In this document: in pieces, positions 25,432 through 32,394 of the stretch
Position numbering within the stretch: position 1 is the first letter of the stretch
Layout of the letters: the number at the start of each line of letters is the position of its first letter
NCBI GenBank assembly: GCA_029243545.1
Contig: JAQWRV010000010.1
Location: 1-33,142, forward strand
Direction: 5' to 3'
DNA: 33,142 bases
From: Rhodospirillaceae bacterium
GTDB taxonomy: Bacteria; Pseudomonadota; Alphaproteobacteria; Rhodospirillales; Rhodospirillaceae
The notes under the pieces: generated by a model
What the model was told of the DNA's origin: nothing
What the model saw: the letters and a program-made list of their open reading frames with translations, nothing else
The model's database searches: none
Made by a program: the position numbers and the translations under genes

Positions 25432-27231
25432 CTAGGCTTGGCAATGGGCTTGCCACGCATTTTGGTACAGACACTCCAAGGATTTTGTAAACCGGCTGAT
25501 GTCGCACAAGGGTGAAGATTCTAGTAGCACTCTGGTATTCCTTCGAATTGCCGCAAGCCCTTCTTGATCCTGGGCAAATGTTACCGCTTTCGCAATGTAT
25601 TCCTCCTCGGATCTGGTGATCAATTCTGGTATGCCCATTAAAGTCAAAATTGAAGCACTAACTCTGCCAGCCCAACTTTGGCCGGCCAGCGCAATGACCG
25701 GCACACCCATCCACAAGGTCTCTAACGTCGTCGTCATTCCGCCGTAAGGGAAGGTGTCAAGTGCAATATCTACGTGACCGAAAGTGTTGATGTGATCGTT
25801 GTAGTTCGTTTTGCCTAAAACTATAACTTGATCCCGTGGAGTGCCAGAGTCGGCGAATTGTTGGCGAACGGATTGCGCAATGGCATCGTTTGAAAGCGAA
25901 GCGTTTTTAATCAATAATTTGGACTCGGGCACTCTCTCTAGAATTCTCGACCACGTTCTTATTACGCGCTCATTGAGCTTTGTAATATTGCTGAAGCAGC
26001 CAAACGTAATGAAAGAGTCGGGCCCGGCTGGTGCATGCTGAGGTGCCGGTGTTTCTCTAGGTGGACTAAAGCACAAGTGAGCGTTCGGAAGTCTAAGAGC
26101 AGATTCCGTATAGAAACGCTCGTCCCCTTCGGGCAAGACAAAACGATCTGCAATTATATAGTCGATTTCCGAAAGGCCAGTGGTGGAGACATGTCCGAGC
26201 CATGTCATTTGTATCGGGGCGGGTTTGTGGCGGAAAACGCCAAGCCTATTGCCGTCGGTATGCCCAGACAAGTCAATGAGAACATCGATCCCGTCCTTTT
26301 TTATTTGCGTAGCAACATCATCGTCGGACTTATTGTAGATTTCGTGCCACGTACAATCGTTCGATTTCATTTCTTTCGATACGTGATCCTCAGCCACATT
26401 ATTTGCATACAAAAATAGGCTGAAGTCCCGTTTGTTATGTGCCTTCAAAATCGGTAGTAAAATTCTCCCGACAGGATGGTCGAATAAATCTGCCGAAACG
26501 TAACCAATACGTAGCGGCTTCTTACTCTTTTGCTTGAGCTGATGACTATGGGTAAAAGGTTCAATCGGCGGAGACAACCTATCCTTGAGACGCCAGTATG
26601 ACGTTGTGTGTTCCAGCACATCGGCGGCAGAATGCGCGCTGCTGTAGTTCAGCATCATCAATCGATTTTGGGCTATTTCGATAGACTGTGGCTGCTGCTC
26701 AAAAGCCTGATCCAGATATTTCATACCCTCGATTGTTCGGCCCAATTTTTGCAGAACCGTTGCCTTGTTGACCAATGCATTCGAATGGCTTGGTTCGAGC
26801 CGCAATGCGTCGCGCAATGTCTCAAGCGCTTGAGTTAGATGGTCGCGATCAATTTGCACTGCAGCTTTATTGTTGAGCAGATCAGGAAGGTCAGATTGTA
26901 GAGTAATCGCCTTCTCGAATGCTGCCTCAGCGTCTTCCAGTCGTCCTAACGCGTGTAAAGTTAAACCAAGGCCATTGAGGTAAATTGCATTTGACGGCGC
27001 GTTTGAAACTGCGCTCTGAGAGCACTGGTGGGCGTCATTTAAATGTCCTGATTGTAAATATATAGTTGAAAGCAAATGCAGCGCAGGCGACCGATGGGGA
27101 TCGTTGCCAATTATTCTGAGGCACTGTTCTCGGGCTTGTTTCAGGTCGCCGGCCTGAAATGCCTGCATCGCTTGCGCTAGCCGTGTATCTGCCGCCTTAT
27201 CGGGGGGGGCGGGTCGTACGCTTGAATTCAT
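25432..27231 (-). CDS. TPR-containing GT41 (O-GlcNAc transferase-like) glycosyltransferase
   Basis: This 599-aa protein has about five tetratricopeptide repeats in residues 14-200 (for example ALHLLSTIYLQSGHLNDAH and GLGLTLHALGRLEDAEAAFEKA). Two GT41 catalytic halves follow. The first has RIGYVSADLFDHPVGR, DLSGHTDGNRL and APIQMTWLGHVSTTG; the second has FGCFSNITKLNERV and DTFPYGGMTTTLETLWMGVPV. It should transfer a sugar from a nucleotide donor to protein Ser/Thr or Asn in the cytosol. Bacterial members modify flagellin, adhesins or other secreted proteins. The target is unknown; the acidic Ser/Thr-rich protein at the window end is a candidate (inference). Confidence 0.9.
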   Translation of the reverse strand: MNSSVRPAPPDKAADTRLAQAMQAFQAGDLKQAREQCLRIIGNDPHRSPALHLLSTIYLQSGHLNDAHQCSQSAVSNAPSNAIYLNGLGLTLHALGRLEDAEAAFEKAITLQSDLPDLLNNKAAVQIDRDHLTQALETLRDALRLEPSHSNALVNKATVLQKLGRTIEGMKYLDQAFEQQPQSIEIAQNRLMMLNYSSAHSAADVLEHTTSYWRLKDRLSPPIEPFTHSHQLKQKSKKPLRIGYVSADLFDHPVGRILLPILKAHNKRDFSLFLYANNVAEDHVSKEMKSNDCTWHEIYNKSDDDVATQIKKDGIDVLIDLSGHTDGNRLGVFRHKPAPIQMTWLGHVSTTGLSEIDYIIADRFVLPEGDERFYTESALRLPNAHLCFSPPRETPAPQHAPAGPDSFITFGCFSNITKLNERVIRTWSRILERVPESKLLIKNASLSNDAIAQSVRQQFADSGTPRDQVIVLGKTNYNDHINTFGHVDIALDTFPYGGMTTTLETLWMGVPVIALAGQSWAGRVSASILTLMGIPELITRSEEEYIAKAVTFAQDQEGLAAIRRNTRVLLESSPLCDISRFTKSLECLYQNAWQAHCQA

Positions 27232-27328
27232 GACGCAATTTGATATTGCATATGATACTGAATCAGACCGGGCAACGCGACGATTATAGTTTTACAATCG
27301 TTTCCACAGTGCCTCGGTTGAGGAGGAA

Positions 27329-27404
<76 letters not shown>

Positions 27405-27455
27405 TTTCATTTGTTTTCAATGCCTTATGACGTATTATAGGCTTTGCTTGAAATT

Positions 27456-27486
27456 CCAGCATATAGGTAGCATGCAAATATGCTGG
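27456..27486. repeat. Perfect 9-bp inverted repeat CCAGCATAT...ATATGCTGG
   Basis: The arms at 27456-27464 and 27478-27486 enclose a 13-nt loop holding the palindrome GCATGC. The structure is upstream of the tRNA on its 5' side. A second small hairpin (AGCGG/CCGCT, 27515-27532) follows. There is no T-run; an operator or recombinase site is possible. Confidence 0.5.
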
Positions 27487-27578
27487 TTTCGATGCTAGAC
27501 AGGTTCTAAGCACGAGCGGAATAAATACCGCTATTTGGTTGCTGTCAATTGGTCTGTGCCACTGCCAGACGCCATCAG

Positions 27579-27740
27579 ATGACTTTAGAGCCTCCCAGAG
27601 AGGGAAGGGACCAATTGGTGCCGCTAACCCTAAGACAACAAAGCTTCGCCCACTCCTGGGCTAGTGGGACGACTAAAGCGGATGCTTACCGCTTGGAGGG
27701 ATGTCCGCTCTCCAAAAGAAAAGGCCCGGTTTTGCACTGA
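27579..27740 (+). pseudogene. Truncated phage terminase small subunit-like fragment 1
   Basis: From the ATG at 27579 the frame gives 53 residues. The middle, LTLRQQSFAHSWASGTTKADAYR, is the N-terminal helix-turn-helix region of phage terminase small subunits. After that the sequence loses the family pattern and stops at 27740, where a terminator-like hairpin begins. A second copy of the same motif lies at 28024. It looks like a prophage remnant. Confidence 0.5.
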
Positions 27741-27748
27741 GCCTTTTT
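27719..27748 (+). terminator. Possible rho-independent terminator
   Basis: AAAAGGC (27719-27725) pairs with GCCTTTT (27741-27747) around a 15-nt loop and ends in a T-run. It overlaps the end of the first terminase fragment. Confidence 0.45.
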
Positions 27749-27774
27749 GACCATTGTTGACCGTAGTTGACTGT
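27747..27774. repeat. Three phased TTGAC repeats, 10-bp period
   Basis: TTGACC, TTGACC and TTGACT begin at 27747, 27757 and 27767, exactly one helical turn apart. This arrangement puts the sites on one face of the DNA and is typical of cooperative protein binding. No adjacent regulator gene is seen. Confidence 0.6.
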
Positions 27775-27794
27775 TATAACGCCCGAGAGAGGGC

Positions 27795-27830
27795 ATAATG
27801 CCCGCTATAATGCCCGCTATAATGCCCCTA
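27795..27830. repeat. Tandem 12-bp repeat, three units
   Basis: ATAATGCCCGCT occurs at 27795-27806 and 27807-27818, and a variant ending in CCTA at 27819-27830. The unit contains TATAAT across each junction, so it could also create promoter-like -10 boxes. Confidence 0.8.
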
Positions 27831-28025
27831 GTCATTGATCCTGCAAGACAGCGACATATTTGTGAACGCATTAAGCTGCAGGTTGTTTATCCCTTGACCC
27901 AGCACGGCGTAGTAGTCTGCTATGTCGTTGGTGTCCGCCGTGAAAAGTATGTTCACATGGAACTGATTTGACGCCGGTACAAAATCTATAACGTCCTCGA
28001 CGGCAATAGAATTGTTCTCGGTCAT
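27828..28025 (-). CDS. Hypothetical 65-aa protein
   Basis: The minus frame from the ATG at 28025 (or 28040) encodes MTENNSIAVEDVIDFVPASN, then QFHVNILFTADTNDIADYY, then a tail ending SCRIND. The composition is protein-like with regular hydrophobic spacing, but I recognise no family. It lies between the two terminase-like fragments on the opposite strand and overlaps the start of the second. It could be a remnant of a phage structural gene. No ribosome site is clear. Confidence 0.3.
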   Translation of the reverse strand: MTENNSIAVEDVIDFVPASNQFHVNILFTADTNDIADYYAVLGQGINNLQLNAFTNMSLSCRIND

Positions 28026-28473
28026 GTGGGCGAGGGGCATGTCAAAGGCGGATGCGTACAGGTCTGCCTACAGTTGCGCCTCAATGAGCCCTGCTGCGAT
28101 CCGCTTCGAAGCTTGCAGGCTTAGCCAGCACCCTAATATCACTCTAATAGCTAGTGAGATTACACAGCAGATAGATGCTGAACTGGTCCAGTTGGCTGCG
28201 TATGACAGAGAGAAGGCGTTTGAAGATGCGAGCAAGGACAGAAACCTCGCGCATCAAGAGAGACAGGCAAGTGCCGCAGTGTCAGCAACCAAACTCAAAG
28301 CGCAACTGGCCGGTCACTTGGATGACGCATCAGGTGCAGATCGAGCCTTAGAGGGACTGGCAAGCCTGATGCTGTCCATCTCTAAGCGGAGCAAACATGC
28401 AACTCTAAATTGCTCGAAGCTCAGCCTGATTAAATTCTCGAATCTAGATAACTCGAGAATCATGGTTCAGTAA
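28024..28473 (+). pseudogene. Phage terminase small subunit-like protein, N-terminally truncated (fragment 2)
   Basis: The frame encodes MWARGMSKADAYRSAYSC and then SPAAIRFEACRLSQHPNITL, matching the small-terminase pattern of a KADAYR helix followed by a residue stretch ending in HPN/NPK. AHQERQASAAVSATKLKAQ follows, as in many terminase small subunits. The usual N-terminal LT.RQ..F region is absent or reduced to LFSV; an in-frame TGA lies upstream at about 27964. The last 40 residues look unrelated and run 14 nt into the convergent adaptor gene. The protein could still be made, but no large terminase gene follows. Confidence 0.5.
28434..28460 (-). terminator. Hairpin at the end of the secretion adaptor gene
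   Basis: ATTCTCGA (28434-28441) and TCGAGAAT (28453-28460) form a perfect 8-bp stem with an 11-nt loop. It directly follows the adaptor stop codon. On the minus strand TTTAAT follows, a weak U-tract. It is probably the operon terminator. Confidence 0.5.
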
Positions 28474-30148
28474 AACTTTGATCTAAAGTTTTTACAACAG
28501 GATAAAGCAAGTAAGCAATTAGCTTGCGATCTCCAACTTTTATTCGCCCGACCAAACTCATTCCTGGTGTGGCAATAAAGTCTGGCGGCACACCACGAAG
28601 CTGTGGAATATCTAGAGTGCCTAGTGCGGTAAACACAGACTCCCCACCCGAGGATGGGCCACCTTCTGCCACATCTGCGGATATATAAATTATCTCTCCA
28701 TCTATCTGACCATGTTTCTGATATGGAAGAGCGTCGAGAGAGATCCTTACGGGCGCACCGTTTGTCAAAAGACCTGCATCAGCCGGCTCAACAGAAAATT
28801 CAGCTAAAAGCTCTTCATCCGTAGGCACAACGGTCATCACAGCAACTCCAGAACCAACCACAGCGCCAGGAAAAATATTATTAATCTTCAAAACTAAGCC
28901 GGTTACTGGTGATTTGAGAACGACGTCTGCTAATTGCCTCTGGGTCTTTTGTAATTCTTGCTCAATAGTAAGAAGGGTTTTCACAGCGGTAGAGTACTCC
29001 GTATTTACCGAGGCTATCCACTCACTGACATAAGCATTTCTATCCGCAATTACGGATGCTAATTGTTTTTCAGCATTTAGCCTTTGAGCTCTTGTCGTTA
29101 ACAACTCCACTTTTGGTATAAGCTCTTTTTCATATAGAGATAGTCTTCCTTCTTCTAACTCAGACTGAATTTCTATGTCGCCTCTAAAACCTCTTTCCTG
29201 CGCCACAAACGCCTCTAATCTCGATTGAAATTCCACTCTCCTATTCTTGAATATTTGTCTCTGTATTTCTTCACCAATAGATTCTTCCTGTCCGCCATCC
29301 AAAGGAATTCTCAACTCCTGCTTCAATCGTGCAATTTCACCGCGCAGAAAAGATTCCTCTAGCTCTAGCTTTCGCAAATCCGCATTAAGAATAGTATCAT
29401 CGAATCTCAGCAACCGCTGTCCACTCTCAACCAGTTCACCCCGACGCACGAAGACGTCTTCAACAACTGAGCTAAAATTACTTTGAACTTCAAAGTTTGG
29501 CGAGGAAGTGACAATCTTGCCAGTCAACATAAGTGTTGTGTCAACAGATGATATGCTCAGCCATACTACGGCCGAGCAAAACACTAAGAAACTCAAAAGC
29601 ACAGTTAATACTGTCCTTTTGCTTAAGGACCGAGATTCATAAAATCGCAGCAGTCCTGCATACTTTGCAATAGCATCAGCGCTGGTGCTCGCTATCTGTC
29701 CCATCGAGCGATTATTTACTTCCGGAGAACCATCTTCCTGACCCTCCTCACTCTCGGCGAATGCACCAACCTGGAAGCGCTCATTTGTCTTCCTTAGATT
29801 GAGCGAAAGAGTTTTCATAATCCGCCACGCGGCGCCCGGCTCACGACGCATGTATGTCAAAAACGCTTTGTAATCGAGAACTTCTAAGACAGCGTTCTCT
29901 GAGGCCCTAGCAGTCGCGCTGCGAGCTTGCTTATCAATTAGCGCCATTTCACCAAACAAGCTGCCTGGACCAAGGTTGGCAAGTTCGACATACTCAATGC
30001 CGTCAAACTTAATTATGTCGATAGCGCCTTCTTTGACAAGGAAGGCCTCCTCGCCAAGCTCACCCTCCCTAAAAAGAACTTCGCCACGAGCGACATTGAT
30101 GAGCTTCGGCTTATCAGCAGGAGGCTTTTTTGTTTTCCACGACGTCAT
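28460..30148 (-). CDS. HlyD-family secretion adaptor with N-terminal cyclic nucleotide-binding domain
   Basis: This 562-aa protein joins two modules. Residues 15-125 are a Crp-like cyclic nucleotide-binding domain with a conserved phosphate-binding cassette (FGEMALIDKQARSATARA, with Gly66-Glu67 and Arg76). After a variable linker, one membrane helix (about 178-200) leads to an HlyD adaptor. It has a first lipoyl-like half (about 215-250), a long periplasmic coiled coil (about 255-400), a second half (SPVTGLVLKINNIFPGAVVG) and a beta-barrel end. The binding domain would face the cytosol. HlyD adaptors link the inner-membrane exporter to TolC. It starts 22 nt after the ABC gene, in one operon. 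A ligand-binding domain on an adaptor suggests control of secretion by a cyclic nucleotide, which is inference. No TolC gene is present. Confidence 0.9.
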   Translation of the reverse strand: MTSWKTKKPPADKPKLINVARGEVLFREGELGEEAFLVKEGAIDIIKFDGIEYVELANLGPGSLFGEMALIDKQARSATARASENAVLEVLDYKAFLTYMRREPGAAWRIMKTLSLNLRKTNERFQVGAFAESEEGQEDGSPEVNNRSMGQIASTSADAIAKYAGLLRFYESRSLSKRTVLTVLLSFLVFCSAVVWLSISSVDTTLMLTGKIVTSSPNFEVQSNFSSVVEDVFVRRGELVESGQRLLRFDDTILNADLRKLELEESFLRGEIARLKQELRIPLDGGQEESIGEEIQRQIFKNRRVEFQSRLEAFVAQERGFRGDIEIQSELEEGRLSLYEKELIPKVELLTTRAQRLNAEKQLASVIADRNAYVSEWIASVNTEYSTAVKTLLTIEQELQKTQRQLADVVLKSPVTGLVLKINNIFPGAVVGSGVAVMTVVPTDEELLAEFSVEPADAGLLTNGAPVRISLDALPYQKHGQIDGEIIYISADVAEGGPSSGGESVFTALGTLDIPQLRGVPPDFIATPGMSLVGRIKVGDRKLIAYLLYPVVKTLDQSFTEP

Positions 30149-30170
30149 AAGAATCTAGTGCCCCATTGAC

Positions 30171-32300
30171 CTAGGATGCCTTCACCGAGATTCGTTTTTG
30201 TTGGTCTACTGCGCTTTTGATATATGCAGAGTTCTGGAGCGCGCTGTCCCATGTTCCAGCATGAGACACCTCGCCCTTTTCGACAACAATGACTTGGTCG
30301 CAAGATTGGAGATGCCACATTTGACTACTAATAAGAATAACTGTTCTACCCTCGGATAAGTTTTTTAGAGTTTTAAGGACCTGCAGCTCACCACTAGGCC
30401 CTAGCAAGCCCATCGCATCATCCAGAATCAGTATTCGAGGGTTGCTAATCAGGCCGCGCACCAAAGCAAGCAGTTGTCGTTGGCCAGAGGAAATATTCGA
30501 AGCGTTACCATGCAGAATAGTTTCCAGGCCGTTCTCCAGGCCGTGAATAAGTTCCTTGGCCCCCGCTTTCTCAATCGCCCATTCGAGCCTACTTAAGTCA
30601 TCATTAGGCAAAGGAAGAAGTAAATTCTCCTTAACTGTTGCCGTCGAGAAATATTCAGAAGAAGAAATAACAGAAATATTTGACCGCAAATAAGAGGCAT
30701 CTATGGTGCGCGAATCATTCTTGTCGAAATAGATAATACCACCTTTAGGAATAACCAATTTCTGCAGCAACCTAACGAGACTAGTTTTTCCTACGCCGCT
30801 TGGGCCCGTTATTCCAACCAAGGTTGATGAGCTTATTTGTACGTTAATATTCTTTAACACCATTTCCGAATTGGGATAACCGCAAGAGATTCCGGAAAGC
30901 TCAATCGCCCCATAAATCTCTGGCTTAGTGCCCGGTCTAGTTTCTACCTTTTCTGCATTCCTAACAATATTGAGATCCTGGAGGTCTGAGTTAGCGTCCG
31001 TGTAATCGGAATAGAATTTTGCCAAGTTTGTTAGAGGCAGGTAGATTTTTTGAGACAGCAGATAGAATGCCAACATGGCCCCAACCGGTATAGCCTCCTG
31101 AAGTACAAGGAGCGCGCCATAAGCAAGTACTGTTACCGACAGAAGGTTTTGAACGAAGGAACTAAGTTCTCTCCAATTAGAAACGTTACTCGCTCGCGTT
31201 TCCTTCATAAGGAGATGTTGTGCTTCAGACTCGTAATATCTTTCACGAACTCGCGTTTCCACCCCTAATGACTTCACATTTACAAGACCGTCACATAGGT
31301 CCCGAAATTGAGCATTACGTGTTGCCCTCGCCTTACCAGCTGTATTGCGTACGGATTTATCGCTGACCTGCGCGTAACGAGATAAAAATATTCCTATTAA
31401 GGCGAAAACACATAAAACAAGAAACAAATTAACACTGAACGAGACCAGCAACGGTATAAACACTATAAAGCCAATGAAGTCATACAGAGTGGTGGAGAAC
31501 AGCCCCTTAATGAAAGATGAAATGCGTTCAATCTTTGCACTACTTTGAGAAATAAGACGTTTGTTCGACTGTGAGAATATAAAAGGTAAATCCAGTATTG
31601 AGCGGATAATCTCTCGAGACAAACGGGCTTCTACTTTATGGCTAATAAGCAAAATAGATTTATCTCTCATCGTTCGAAAGAGACCGCCACAAGCAAAGCT
31701 AATCAGCACCCCAGCCACCAAAACATAGAGTGTCGATACGCCTTCGTAAGATATAACTTTATCGAGAGTAATGATGAGTAGAACAATTGGAGTAAGGCTT
31801 ATGATATGCCCAAAAATAGATAAAATGAAAACTGGTACTAACAGCCCGTAATCCTTTAGCAACACTGTTATAAGTTCGTTGAGCGATAGTTCTTCTTTGG
31901 TTTTTTGTAACGAAGGCCTCTTCTTGGCAGCTAGTGCTCGGCCACTCCATATTTCTAATAAATCATCCTCGGCCAATGGCTTTGGCTCAAAACTAGCATC
32001 CGTCGGGTCAACTAAAACAACAAATGTTGTGTCGTCATCTCTAAAGCTGCGAACGGCAATAACGTAGCGCTCATTATTTAACGCCAGTACCATCCTGCTC
32101 GTTTTGATAACTTCGCACAGAGAATCAAAATCTAAATTCAAGCAGTCACTTTCGACTCCGTTATTGGAGAGAAAGTCCTGCATTTGCTGCAAACTAAGAT
32201 CTTTTTCGTCGATAGGATAAACGTTTTCTATATCGCCCGCTGAGACGTTAGCGCCGAGGTGACGAGCTATCATTAAGACCGCTTTAGCGCCACTCCTCAT
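30171..32300 (-). CDS. Type I secretion ABC exporter with C39-like domain and degenerate ATPase motifs
   Basis: This 709-aa protein has three parts. Residues 1-130 are a C39 peptidase-like domain; the position of the catalytic cysteine is not Cys (SGAKAVLMIARHLG), so it is the non-cleaving type, as in HlyB. Residues 145-420 are the membrane domain with about six helices. Residues 465-700 are the nucleotide-binding domain. Walker A is intact (GPSGVGKTS, 499-507). The signature reads ISSGQR instead of LSGGQ, the residue after the Walker B Asp is Asp628 instead of Glu, the Q-loop glutamine is Ser, and the H-loop histidine is Ser659. ATP hydrolysis may therefore be weak. It lies between the putative substrate and the adaptor. 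Confidence 0.9.
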   Translation of the reverse strand: MRSGAKAVLMIARHLGANVSAGDIENVYPIDEKDLSLQQMQDFLSNNGVESDCLNLDFDSLCEVIKTSRMVLALNNERYVIAVRSFRDDDTTFVVLVDPTDASFEPKPLAEDDLLEIWSGRALAAKKRPSLQKTKEELSLNELITVLLKDYGLLVPVFILSIFGHIISLTPIVLLIITLDKVISYEGVSTLYVLVAGVLISFACGGLFRTMRDKSILLISHKVEARLSREIIRSILDLPFIFSQSNKRLISQSSAKIERISSFIKGLFSTTLYDFIGFIVFIPLLVSFSVNLFLVLCVFALIGIFLSRYAQVSDKSVRNTAGKARATRNAQFRDLCDGLVNVKSLGVETRVRERYYESEAQHLLMKETRASNVSNWRELSSFVQNLLSVTVLAYGALLVLQEAIPVGAMLAFYLLSQKIYLPLTNLAKFYSDYTDANSDLQDLNIVRNAEKVETRPGTKPEIYGAIELSGISCGYPNSEMVLKNINVQISSSTLVGITGPSGVGKTSLVRLLQKLVIPKGGIIYFDKNDSRTIDASYLRSNISVISSSEYFSTATVKENLLLPLPNDDLSRLEWAIEKAGAKELIHGLENGLETILHGNASNISSGQRQLLALVRGLISNPRILILDDAMGLLGPSGELQVLKTLKNLSEGRTVILISSQMWHLQSCDQVIVVEKGEVSHAGTWDSALQNSAYIKSAVDQQKRISVKAS

Positions 32301-32318
32301 ACTCTCACCCCCAATAAA

Positions 32319-32352
32319 ATCTCCCCCGCCACTATCAAGCAGCAGGGGAGAT
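32319..32352 (-). terminator. Attenuator-like hairpin between substrate and exporter genes
   Basis: ATCTCCCC and GGGGAGAT pair perfectly over eight positions around an 18-nt loop. On the minus strand TTTATT follows. It lies between the stop of the acidic protein (32395) and the exporter start (32300). Partial termination here would give more substrate than transporter mRNA. Confidence 0.65.
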
Positions 32353-32394
32353 AATACTTATCAACTTTGTACGCTTAGGGCTAAACGTTTAGAG

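Noticed and set aside
27795-27830. Short CRISPR-like repeat
   Set aside because: There are three directly adjacent 12-bp units, with no spacers and no cas genes in the window.
30171-32300. Bacteriocin exporter with an active C39 leader peptidase
   Set aside because: The catalytic cysteine is not present in the N-terminal domain and no short double-glycine leader peptide gene is visible, so a C39-like, non-cleaving exporter fits better.
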